Shown piece by piece: positions 58,245 to 64,000 of a stretch of 64,000 nt of DNA (position 1 is its first letter; every line of letters starts with the position of its first letter). A model generated the notes under the pieces. It ran no database searches and was not told where the DNA came from. It was given only the letters and a program-made list of their open reading frames with translations. The stretch covers positions 66,270-130,269 of the forward strand of contig CAKTEM010000008.1 of the NCBI GenBank assembly GCA_934548045.1, written 5' to 3'. The position numbers and the translations under genes were made by a program. This DNA comes from an uncultured Faecalibacterium sp. (GTDB lineage: Bacteria; Bacillota; Clostridia; Oscillospirales; Ruminococcaceae).

Positions 58245-58361
58245 TTCAATCTCTCTTTCTTTGAGTGAGAAAGGAAAAATCAAACGTGTTTCGTCCATAT
58301 TTTGTTTTCAAGGTTCAGTTCGATTTTATCTTATCTCACGCATTCAAGGAACACAAGGATG

Positions 58362-58523
58362 TCAGGCAGCGGTGTGCCCTGCCGTGCGCAGGATGGTGGT
58401 TTGCAGCAGCTTCTGGATCGCATCCAGACAGTCCGTATCCGCAGACGCATAGGTGATCTTGACCTTGCAGCCTTTGACGGAAAGAGTTTCGGATTTAGCG
58501 GTGGTATCGCAGATAGCGTTCAT
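58362..58523 (-). CDS. Small protein overlapping the MazF-like gene (TnpW-like or antitoxin candidate)
   Basis: 53 residues: MNAICDTTAKSETLSVKGCK, then VKITYASADTDCLDAIQKLL and QTTILRTAGHTAA. A strong AAAGGAGGCCT ribosome binding site lies within the end of the toxin gene, and the ATG overlaps the toxin frame by 29 bases. The beta-beta-helix pattern weakly recalls TnpW-type small proteins of Clostridia transposons; it could also be an antitoxin for the MazF-like protein. Both are guesses. The codon pattern and ribosome binding site argue that it is real. Confidence 0.55.
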   Translation of the reverse strand: MNAICDTTAKSETLSVKGCKVKITYASADTDCLDAIQKLLQTTILRTAGHTAA

Positions 58524-58911
58524 AGGCCTCCTTTCTCCATACCCATTCGTTCAAATCGAGCTGATAGAGCAGCGCATAATTAAGCCGAATGAGTTCCGGG
58601 ATGCTCAACCGCCCCATCGGGCGGATCAGCCGTCCCTTGCTGATGGTCTGGACAGATTCTGCCAAGATCATAGAGGGCTGCAAAAAAGCCCGATTACCGT
58701 CCACAAGAACGTGGGCTTGGTGATCGGGCTTCTTTGCAGTATTGGATGTAACAGGCGCAACAATGAGGTTGGGCGAATAGCAGTTTGCGGTGTTGTTCTG
58801 CACCACGACCACAGGGCGGATACCGCCCTGCTCGGAGCCAATGTGCGGCTCCAGATTGGCGTAGTAAATATCACCTCGCAAAAATTTTCGGTTGACTGGA
58901 ATCATGTGCAT
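58495..58911 (-). CDS. PemK/MazF-family toxin-like endoribonuclease
   Basis: 138 residues, PemK/MazF fold: FLRGDIYYANLEPHIGSEQGGIRPVVVVQNN, the central LIVAPVTSNTAKKPDHQAHVLV and ILAESVQTISKGRLIRPMGRLS. The conserved Arg in GIRPVVV and the Thr/Ser of PVTS supply the presumed RNase centre. MazF toxins cut mRNA at short motifs and are held by a small upstream antitoxin; here the upstream neighbour is instead a 265-residue ParB-like protein whose stop overlaps this start. A start at 58911 (TGATG) or 58905 is possible. Confidence 0.88.
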   Translation of the reverse strand: MHMIPVNRKFLRGDIYYANLEPHIGSEQGGIRPVVVVQNNTANCYSPNLIVAPVTSNTAKKPDHQAHVLVDGNRAFLQPSMILAESVQTISKGRLIRPMGRLSIPELIRLNYALLYQLDLNEWVWRKEAYERYLRYHR

Positions 58912-59708
58912 CACCGCTTGCAGGGCAGGTTGTGGGTACGGCCAGCACCGTTATAAATGGACAGGATCTGTTTCATGTGGCGGTCTGCCACATTGCCAGT
59001 GTCGTTCTGTGCCAGCCGGGTGATGGTTTTGGGATGCACCGTGCGCAGCCGGAGAACCAGTCGTTCCCGGCTGTACTCGCCCTGATACAGAGCCAGAAAA
59101 CGAGCCATGCCGTGCAGGATGCCCGACAGGAACGAATCCGAATCGCCGCCCCACGCATCCACAAGGACGCTCAGCATTTCCCGGTAAAGGGCTGTGCCGT
59201 AGCTCTTATAGATGTAGTATGCCGAGCGGATGCAGTAGATTTTCCATGGAGCGCGAATCCCATCCAGAGCAAACCGAACGCCTGTGTCCTCCGTTACCAA
59301 AGCGAAGTCGCAAGCGTTTTCTTCGTGGGCTACCAGTTTGGCGCGGAGTCGTTCACCAGCGGTCAGTTCACTGGAAATGCCTGTCTGCACGGCGAACAGC
59401 AGAGCTTCATGTTCTTTGGAAAGGCCATAAAAGACCTTGCAGCGAATCGGGAGGTCACGCCCACCGTTGCACGTTTTCCGTGCCTCGATGGTGTTCTGTC
59501 CGTCAAAGACGAAGTAGCGGCCATCCCGGTAGCTAACTTTCGGTTCATTGGCGATATACTCCGAAAAGTTGGCTGCAATTTTTGCAACTTTACCCATACG
59601 GAGCAGCCGCTGATACTCGGCGCAGGGATTCAGCAGAACGCTGTCAACGTACCGCACTTCAAAGTTGCACTCCGGCAGGCTGGAAAGGTTCAGGTTGGAA
59701 AGCATCAT
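58911..59708 (-). CDS. ParB-like/DUF6551-type protein
   Basis: 265 residues. The N-terminal half reads like a ParB/sulfiredoxin fold (VRYVDSVLLNPCAEYQRLLRMGKVAKIAANFSEYI, YRDGRYFVFDGQNTIEARK, LPIRCKVFYGLSKEHEALLFAVQTG). The C-terminal half is helical (SFLSGILHGMARFLALYQGEYSRERLVLRLR). It resembles DUF6551-type proteins in mobile elements of Clostridia; the fold is related to ParB CTPases, but a DNA-binding helix-turn-helix is not obvious. Start overlaps the upstream ParB stop (ATGA), and the toxin start overlaps its own stop. Confidence 0.65.
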   Translation of the reverse strand: MMLSNLNLSSLPECNFEVRYVDSVLLNPCAEYQRLLRMGKVAKIAANFSEYIANEPKVSYRDGRYFVFDGQNTIEARKTCNGGRDLPIRCKVFYGLSKEHEALLFAVQTGISSELTAGERLRAKLVAHEENACDFALVTEDTGVRFALDGIRAPWKIYCIRSAYYIYKSYGTALYREMLSVLVDAWGGDSDSFLSGILHGMARFLALYQGEYSRERLVLRLRTVHPKTITRLAQNDTGNVADRHMKQILSIYNGAGRTHNLPCKR

Positions 59709-60694
59709 ATTGTTTTCTCCTTTATTTTCAGAAGATACTGTACGGCATCTTCAGTCAAGTCGTGAATGATCTTGCGGCAATCCGAATCTTCAAAAACATC
59801 CGGGTATTCTTTGAAAATCGTATTCCAGCGGCGAATGAAGTCCTCTTTGGCACCCTGCACTTCGCACATCATCAGCGAACCGTTTGCAACGGCGCGTTCC
59901 TGATAGCGATTATCAATGGATGCCTGCAGAGAGGCTTTTTCTTCTTCAGAGAGCTGGCGTTGATGCCCTTGGATGGTTTTACTGATTTCAGAAAGTGTTT
60001 GTTTTGAAGAAGTTGTTTCGGCTTTTCGGGGCTGACGTTCCTGCTTTGGCTTCCGCAATTCCGCGAGAGCCACAGGAATTTTTGCCTTTGGCGTTTTTGC
60101 CAAGGCCGTGATCTCCGCATCCGTTGCCTTGATGCGCCCGGTCAGGATTTCTTCTCTTGCACCGGGAACTGCATCTTCCGCTGCGTCCACGCCTTTGGCA
60201 TATTTTTCTGCTCGTTTTACAGTGGCTGGCCCCACTCCGTTCTGTGCGGCAATGCGCTCACAGGTGGAGAGCGGCTTTGCCCTCAATTGATCATTTTGAG
60301 CTATTGAGGTGAACCGTCCGTTCTCATCGTGCGCTCGCTCTTTGGAACCGCCACGCGCTAGCTTTTCGGATTCGTACAGCTTGCCCATCAAGAACTTCTT
60401 CCGTTCCGGGTCAAGATTTCTGCGTCCAAGCTGGTTCTGACAGATCCACGAGAGAGCTGCGTAACGATTATCCAGTTCGATCTCCTGTATCTGGAAAGCG
60501 ATGAACGGGTGCTTCCGCAGGATTCGATAGCGAGTGTGTCCGTCCAAAATAAAGCCGTTCCAGATGATGATTGGGTTGAGCAGCCGCCCCTCATGGAGAA
60601 TGTTCTGCTCAAGCTGTTGTTCTTCTTCAAAATTCAGGGGTGGAATCTTGCCCTGAAACTCCGGGTCGATTTTAAGCGCATTCAGATTCATCAT
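59705..60694 (-). CDS. ParB/RepB-family nuclease-like protein
   Basis: 329 residues. ParB N-terminal domain: LNFEEEQQLEQNILHEGRLLNPIIIWNGFILDGHTRYRILRKH, the pattern of a CTP-binding/phosphoadenosine-like DGHxR motif. A middle helix-turn-helix region (STCERIAAQNGVGPATVKRAEKYAKG, EEILTGRIKATDAEITALAK) and a long Lys/Glu-rich C-terminal part follow. It likely binds element DNA in partition or regulation. No ParA is nearby. GAGGCCATTTCG precedes the ATG, which overlaps the zinc-ribbon gene by 23 bases. Confidence 0.82.
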   Translation of the reverse strand: MMNLNALKIDPEFQGKIPPLNFEEEQQLEQNILHEGRLLNPIIIWNGFILDGHTRYRILRKHPFIAFQIQEIELDNRYAALSWICQNQLGRRNLDPERKKFLMGKLYESEKLARGGSKERAHDENGRFTSIAQNDQLRAKPLSTCERIAAQNGVGPATVKRAEKYAKGVDAAEDAVPGAREEILTGRIKATDAEITALAKTPKAKIPVALAELRKPKQERQPRKAETTSSKQTLSEISKTIQGHQRQLSEEEKASLQASIDNRYQERAVANGSLMMCEVQGAKEDFIRRWNTIFKEYPDVFEDSDCRKIIHDLTEDAVQYLLKIKEKTI

Positions 60695-60917
60695 CGAAAT
60701 GGCCTCGCTTCACATACTGCCCAGCGTTCTTGTCGGGCTGCACATAATAATCGAAACCATAGCGAATCTGGCAGTAGGTGCAGACATCCTTGATCTTCTG
60801 CTTAGGGTCTGCGCGCCGGACGCGAACGCCCTTTGCCCCCTGAAAGGAATCCAGACAAATCGGGCAGAGGGTAGTCAAGCTGGCTTCGTCTACGCAGTTG
60901 TTATAAAATCGACTCAT
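60672..60917 (-). CDS. Small zinc-ribbon protein of a mobile element
   Basis: 81 residues: MSRFYNNCVDEASLTTLCPICLDSF, then KIKDVCTYCQIRYGFDYYV and an acidic tail. Two CxxC knuckles (CPIC and CTYC) about 33 residues apart should bind one zinc. Proteins like this precede ParB-like genes in Clostridia elements and are unnamed. GGAGGAAATCTAT is the ribosome binding site. First gene of the minus-strand operon zinc ribbon, ParB, ParB-like, toxin, small protein, (recombinase). Confidence 0.7.
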   Translation of the reverse strand: MSRFYNNCVDEASLTTLCPICLDSFQGAKGVRVRRADPKQKIKDVCTYCQIRYGFDYYVQPDKNAGQYVKRGHFDDESECA

Positions 60918-61156
60918 ATAGATTTCCTCCATATCGGTATTTTGATGGGAAATGTAAAACCACCAGCCGAGAAATCCTCAACTAGTGGTTTGAAAAATAC
61001 TGTTTTTCTCCTATTTGTCCTCGACACCCCGGAGGTGGGAACTTTTCGGCGGCGGATTTGCACCGCTCCATTGGCATCTCAGCCACCCCGTCTGCTTTCT
61101 GACCGGGCCGCGAATTACGGAAGTATCATTGTCTGGAAGTACCGAAAAGCTGCTTC

Positions 61157-61249
61157 TTCAATTTTCAAGGTACACGGTACAGTTTCGGGCTTGTCGGCCC
61201 CTATCAGGGAGCTGCCCTTGCTGTGACCATAGTGTACTTGAAAACTGAA
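61157..61249. repeat. Inverted repeat in the leader of the ParB operon
   Basis: TTCAATTTTCAAGGTAC (61157) faces GTACTTGAAAACTGAA (61234), a 16-base imperfect inverted repeat around about 60 bases. It lies in the 412-base gap 60918-61329, upstream of the zinc-ribbon gene, and contains no gene. A second hairpin (AAACCAC.../...GTGGTTT) at about 60958-60992 lies just before the ribosome binding site. Confidence 0.5.
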
Positions 61250-61259
61250 ATTCTCGTTA

Positions 61260-61310
61260 GGAACCAGTAGTTCCGGTTTTGCGATTTTGACCGGAACCAA
61301 TCGTTCCGGT
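61260..61310. promoter_or_regulatory. Twin operator-like palindromes
   Basis: GGAAC-CAGTA-GTTCC at 61260-61274 and ACCGGAAC-CAATC-GTTCCGGT at 61290-61310, centres 33 bases (three helical turns) apart. They lie between the Xre-type gene (ends 61330) and the ParB operon it precedes, on the expected upstream side of that operon. Confidence 0.6.
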
Positions 61311-61329
61311 TCAGAGCAGTAAAGTGACG

Positions 61330-61656
61330 CTAAGCAGATTCGCCCAGCATTTCCAGCATGACCAGAATCCGCCGCTGCATCTCTTTCAGCTCTTTGCGGA
61401 GCATATGCAGTTGATCTTGCAACTCCTGCTCCCGCTGGGATGCCGACACACCCAAAACGATGTAGTCCAGCGAGGAGCCAAAGCGTTCCCGCAGTTCCAC
61501 AAAGAGGTCAACAGACGGAACTTTCTCACCCTTTTCCAGATTTCTCATGTAGCGGTCACTGATGTTCAAATCAATGGCGAGCTGCTCCTGTGTCACTTCA
61601 CGGTCTTTGCGGAGGTTTTGGATTCGTTCACCCGTTGCAGCAGGATCATAATACAT
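61330..61656 (-). CDS. Xre-family transcriptional regulator
   Basis: 108 residues. Helix-turn-helix of the Xre/Cro class at residues 8-62 (GERIQNLRKDREVTQEQLAIDLNISDRYMRNLEKGEKVPSVDLFVELRERFGSSLDYIVLG), then a C-terminal coiled coil (QREQELQDQLHMLRKELKEMQRRI) likely for dimerisation. The ATG at 61656 follows ACGGAGGGAGTG. Its palindromic target may be the twin sites at 61260-61310. Confidence 0.85.
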   Translation of the reverse strand: MYYDPAATGERIQNLRKDREVTQEQLAIDLNISDRYMRNLEKGEKVPSVDLFVELRERFGSSLDYIVLGVSASQREQELQDQLHMLRKELKEMQRRILVMLEMLGESA

Positions 61657-61870
61657 CACTCCCTCCGTTTCTTCCGCCGGGAGTGGGCGGAGCTTCATCT
61701 CCCATGCCGGATACAGCCAGCACATGATTTTTCACCAACATGAAAATACGGTCGGCATCAGCACCATGATTTTTGGTGCGCTTTTTGACGTTGGAAACAT
61801 CTAGCAATCGAGACAGTCGGAAGTACCATGTGGTCATCTTGTGCCACGGACATAAATAGGTCGCTTTCAT
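61646..61870 (-). CDS. Small uncharacterised element protein
   Basis: 74 residues: MKATYLCPWHKMTTWYFRLSRLLDV, then SNVKKRTKNHGADADRIFML and a Gly/Pro-rich end. The helical middle and HKMTTWYFRL opening are not recognised. CTGGAGGATTATTG is a good ribosome binding site, and the 3' end overlaps the Xre start by 11 bases, so coupling is likely. The call rests on ribosome binding site and overlap only. Confidence 0.5.
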   Translation of the reverse strand: MKATYLCPWHKMTTWYFRLSRLLDVSNVKKRTKNHGADADRIFMLVKNHVLAVSGMGDEAPPTPGGRNGGSDVL

Positions 61871-61963
61871 TTTCAATAATCCTCCAGTTATTTTATGGAA
61901 TTGAGTATTCGGACAAAAAGGATTGTGGCGGCGCACGACACCTTACCCTTAAAAGCGCAAAAA

Positions 61964-61992
61964 CGCCAGCCTCCCATTGAGGAAAGCTGGCG
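61964..61992. other. Hairpin within the 61871-62295 gene-free stretch
   Basis: CGCCAGC (61964) pairs with GCTGGCG (61986). A second hairpin, TCACAGT.ACC / GGT.ACTGTGA, lies near 62110-62141. The 425-base stretch holds no gene that I can support, only these hairpins and the promoter region of the plus-strand Xre gene. Confidence 0.5.
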
Positions 61993-62251
61993 CAGTACAG
62001 CATATCGGCATGATTATAGGTAGTGAGACGGAACGATTGTGCCGGTTTGTTGGCATTCTGGTCTACGGCAGCAGACAGGCTTTTTTTGATGCGTTACCCC
62101 AATAAAAAATCACAGTACCCTCCATAGACGGTAACTGTGATCGGATGGCGCGTAGAATCGCCCGGACGAGTTACCGTTTTTTTATAACTCGACCGAGAAA
62201 AGACAAAAAACAGCACAATAGGACAAAATCACCCGAACGATGATGTTATAC

Positions 62252-62277
62252 CGTTCTTTCTGTAAGAACGATACAAT
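62252..62277 (+). promoter_or_regulatory. Promoter with operator for the plus-strand Xre gene
   Basis: CGTTCTT-TCTGT-AAGAACG (62252-62270) is a 7-5-7 inverted repeat that ends one base before the -10 box TACAAT (62272-62277). Such placement suits autorepression. Confidence 0.6.
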
Positions 62278-62295
62278 ACTATTGAGGTGATGATA

Positions 62296-62652
62296 ATGCC
62301 GAATGCAGATGCTATCGCTCTGGGAAAGCAGATAAAAGCTGTCCGAAAAGCGATGAAAATGACACAAGATCAACTGGCACTGAAAAGTAATGTTTCGGTG
62401 AAGTATATCGCCAATATTGAAAACGGAAAGCAGAATCCTTCTTTTGACATCTTAAGTGCCATTCTCCATGTTCTGCCGCTTTCCTTGGATTCGGTTATCA
62501 ACCCGAACCTATCAGAAGCAGAACGCGAATGTCGAGAGTTGGAATCGATTTATCTTGCTTGTCCTCCAGAAATGCGAAAGACCTTGCTGGATTCCACAAG
62601 ATCGCTTGCGATTCATTTGACAGAATTCTCAAATCAGAATAAAAACACTTGA
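62296..62652 (+). CDS. Xre-family helix-turn-helix protein
   Basis: 118 residues. Xre domain at residues 6-60 (ALGKQIKAVRKAMKMTQDQLALKSNVSVKYIANIENGKQNPSFDILSAILHVL), then a short helical C-terminus (LSEAERECRELESIYLACPPEMRKTLLDSTRSL) typical of small repressors in Clostridia elements. ATG 62296 follows TGAGGTGATG. It faces away from the minus-strand operon and has its own operator-like repeat and terminator. Confidence 0.88.
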   Translation: MPNADAIALGKQIKAVRKAMKMTQDQLALKSNVSVKYIANIENGKQNPSFDILSAILHVLPLSLDSVINPNLSEAERECRELESIYLACPPEMRKTLLDSTRSLAIHLTEFSNQNKNT

Positions 62653-62654
62653 GC

Positions 62655-62695
62655 CGCCAGCGAGGACGTTGCAAACCTTTCTGGCGTTCTTTTTG
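62655..62695 (+). terminator. Terminator after the plus-strand Xre gene
   Basis: CGCCAG / CTGGCG stem with a 20-base loop followed by TTCTTTTTG. Confidence 0.6.
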
Positions 62696-62775
62696 TCTGA
62701 ATACGCAATATTCTAGCAGGCCATTCAATAAAAACTCACGAAAAGTAAACGAATTACGCAATAATTTTCTCGTAA

Positions 62776-62997
62776 TCAGTCTCGTTGTGGATTTTGAACC
62801 TCTTTTTCAATGGCAAGATCATTTTTCAGTGTGTCATATAGCTCTTGTGGAGTACGGCACAAGACTGCGTAGAAGTTGATAGGGTCACCCTCATTAAAAA
62901 GCCGTACATACCCCCATCGACATGGGAGAACCTCTAAATAGGATGCCGTTTGCAAAAAATCCTCAAACTCTTTCAGAACATCTTCAAAGGATAGCAT
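62776..62997 (-). CDS. Small acidic uncharacterised protein
   Basis: 73 residues: MLSFEDVLKEFEDFLQTASYL, then EVLPCRWGYVRLFNEGDPINF and YAVLCRTPQELYDTLKNDLA. GGGGGGCGATAAG precedes the ATG. No family recognised; base composition is lower in GC than the chromosome, as for the rest of this accessory region. Confidence 0.6.
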   Translation of the reverse strand: MLSFEDVLKEFEDFLQTASYLEVLPCRWGYVRLFNEGDPINFYAVLCRTPQELYDTLKNDLAIEKEVQNPQRD

Positions 62998-63088
62998 CTT
63001 ATCGCCCCCCTAAAATCTTTTTTCTATATTTTAGAGAAGATTATTTCCGATTGCAAGGATGTCAATTTTTATCTATCCAGATAGCGAC

Positions 63089-63134
63089 AAAAGCCATACC
63101 CAAGGTCTAAGTTTACCCGTTGAGTATGGCTTTT
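63089..63134. terminator. Terminator after the winged-helix gene
   Basis: AAAAGCCATAC / GTATGGCTTTT stem around an inner part-paired loop; T-runs on both sides. Confidence 0.75.
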
Positions 63135-63138
63135 ATCG

Positions 63139-63564
63139 TTATAAGGAATCTTTTTTCACTGAAATGTTCGGCATAAATTGGTAGCCGAGGTTGGAAATCG
63201 TTCGAATATAGACAGGTACAGCTCTATCATCCTCGATTTTTTGCCGGATGCGTCCAATTGTATTGGTGACAGCAGTCAGGCAGCTTTCACTATCCCGATG
63301 CCACACGGCTTCAAATATCTGCTCTTTTGTAAACAATTGCCCCGGATGCCGTGCCATTAAACTTAAAACGCCATATTCGTAACGGCTCATGTACACTTCC
63401 TGTCCGTTTTTGAAAACACGACGGTGTTCTAAGTTTATTTCCAGACCGGGATAATTCAAGGTGTCTGGCGCAGCACGGTTCGTTTCAATCCACTCAAAAA
63501 TCGTCTGTTCTTGGGGAGGGCAGTGGTCCTTCGTGATACGAACAATAACTTCAATTTTTTGCAT
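63139..63564 (-). CDS. Winged-helix (OmpR C-terminal type) regulator without receiver domain
   Basis: 141 residues. The C-terminal 100 form a Trans_reg_C winged helix (YPGLEINLEHRRVFKNGQEVYMSRYEYGVLSLMARHPGQLFTKEQIFEAVWH, then TAVTNTIGRIRQKIEDD and IRTISNLGYQF). The N-terminal 40 residues (IEVIVRITKDHCPPQEQ) do not form a receiver domain, so it is not a phosphorylated response regulator. No kinase is nearby. It may be a stand-alone element regulator. Confidence 0.82.
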   Translation of the reverse strand: MQKIEVIVRITKDHCPPQEQTIFEWIETNRAAPDTLNYPGLEINLEHRRVFKNGQEVYMSRYEYGVLSLMARHPGQLFTKEQIFEAVWHRDSESCLTAVTNTIGRIRQKIEDDRAVPVYIRTISNLGYQFMPNISVKKDSL

Positions 63565-63639
63565 AGAATTCTTCTAGAATCTTTGGTGAACAACTTCTCA
63601 CAGACATTTAATGCTCCGCATCGCATACGCTGAATTTTG

Positions 63640-63918
63640 TTAAGCAAGGCTCCATCCAGCCGCATTCTTTCGGATGTTGACAAACTCCTGATAAATGCCG
63701 GGCTGCTTCAAAAGTTCTTCGTGCGTGCCCTGCTGTGCAATCTGGCCGTTGTCAATAGTGAGAAAGCCGCCGTCCCGCAAGGTAGCCACTGCATGGCACA
63801 CGCTGGGCTTTGACACCTCCATGTGCCGGGCCACATCTACGGAGCGCACCATACCGCGTTTCTTTTGGAGAACAAGGATGGTTTCCAGGTAGTCCTCCCC
63901 GGACGCATGAAGTTTCAT
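63640..63918 (-). pseudogene. DtxR-type regulator N-terminus fused to an ABC transporter C-terminus
   Basis: 92 codons. Residues 1-56 (MKLHASGEDYLETILVLQKK, RGMVRSVDVARHMEVSKPSV, CHAVATLRDGGFLTID) are the DNA-binding half of a DtxR/MntR-type metal regulator. From about residue 57 the sequence switches to NGQIAQQGTHEELLKQPGIY and ends FVNIRKNAAGWSLA, the C-terminal tail of an ABC transporter ATPase. The metal-binding and dimerisation half of DtxR and nearly all of the ABC protein are missing, which suggests a deletion joined two genes in frame. TAAAGGAGGTTCAG is a good ribosome binding site, so a fusion protein may still be made. Confidence 0.7.
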
Positions 63919-63929
63919 CTGAACCTCCT

Positions 63930-64000
63930 TTACTGAGCCAGCTTCCAGCCGATGGCCTCCTGTCTGGCCGATACAAAATCGGCATACAGGCCCTTTTGCT
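63930..64000 (-). CDS. ABC transporter (ATP-binding/permease) C-terminus, cut by the window edge
   Basis: Minus-strand frame ending QKGLYADFVSARQEAIGWKLAQ plus stop. This matches the tails of heterodimeric multidrug-type ABC exporters and is closely similar to the tail fused to the DtxR fragment just downstream. Only 22 codons are visible. Confidence 0.6.
   Translation of the reverse strand, partial: QKGLYADFVSARQEAIGWKLAQ

Noticed and set aside
60918..61329. A gene in the 412-base gap before the zinc-ribbon protein
   Set aside because: Short frames there have no ribosome binding site or plausible composition; inverted repeats and operator-like sites explain the region better.

Overview
The window looks like chromosome from a gut Clostridia bacterium of the Oscillospiraceae/Ruminococcaceae type, most like Faecalibacterium. 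The signs are a GC-rich genome with Gram-positive gene order (mazG, hup, rqcP, yabP, yabQ, divIC, yabR), a glmS ribozyme, strong AGGAGG-type ribosome binding sites, many rho-independent hairpins, and several sugar PTS and glycosidase islands. This assignment is inferred from content and gene style, not from a marker gene comparison. The last 8 kb is an accessory region that is poorer in GC and carries mobile-element genes.

Layout. 1-3090: the housekeeping/sporulation/division cluster. 3118-5904: an rRNA-type methyltransferase, then an uncharacterised two-gene unit. 5950-8098: glmS with its self-cleaving ribozyme. 8113-8444: a decayed scrap of a 6-phospho-beta-glucosidase between two terminators. 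8458-9364: an aromatic-acid-exporter-like membrane protein and a coiled-coil protein. 9503-15051: a sucrose-type PTS island (LacI regulator, fructokinase, amylosucrase-like GH13, EIIBC), with a LacI-like operator at the promoter. 15189-16019: a HAD phosphatase. 16193-24348: a two-component system, a MacAB-like efflux system and an S-layer-homology protein; the regulator and efflux promoters share the same direct-repeat site at the same distance from the -10 box. 24353-27448: a metallo-hydrolase and a LytTR/GHKL pair.

27560-35113: a beta-glycoside island with GH2, a permuted membrane-anchored GH3, a small membrane partner and a GPH-type sugar symporter. 35244-40618: a cellobiose-type PTS island on the other strand (EIIA, EIIB, EIIC, GH1 6-phospho-beta-glucosidase, ROK kinase, RpiR regulator). 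40808-44408: an unknown protein and a MoxR ATPase/VWA pair. 44593-46059: a sodium/amino-acid symporter. 46168-47150: a secreted InlB-repeat protein and a double-glycine-leader small peptide. 47236-48726: a DUF1846 protein. 49349-53956: a LysR / aconitase-like / PrpF-like set that resembles E. coli ybhD-ybhJ-ybhH without the transporter. 54158-54976: a DUF1275 membrane protein. 55112-56009: a TrmH-family methyltransferase.

56135-64000: a tRNA-Ala(CGC) preceded by two 116-bp tandem units that each start with the tRNA 5' portion and followed by a degenerate inverted copy of its anticodon and T arms. Next to this is a large serine recombinase whose 3' end carries a 24-nt motif also found in both tandem units. 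Beyond it lie two ParB-like proteins, a MazF-like toxin, a zinc-ribbon protein, two Xre regulators, a winged-helix protein and, at the edge, a DtxR-type regulator fused by apparent deletion to the tail of an ABC transporter. This tRNA-linked mobile region is the most unusual part of the window; the peptide locus at 46-47 kb is second.
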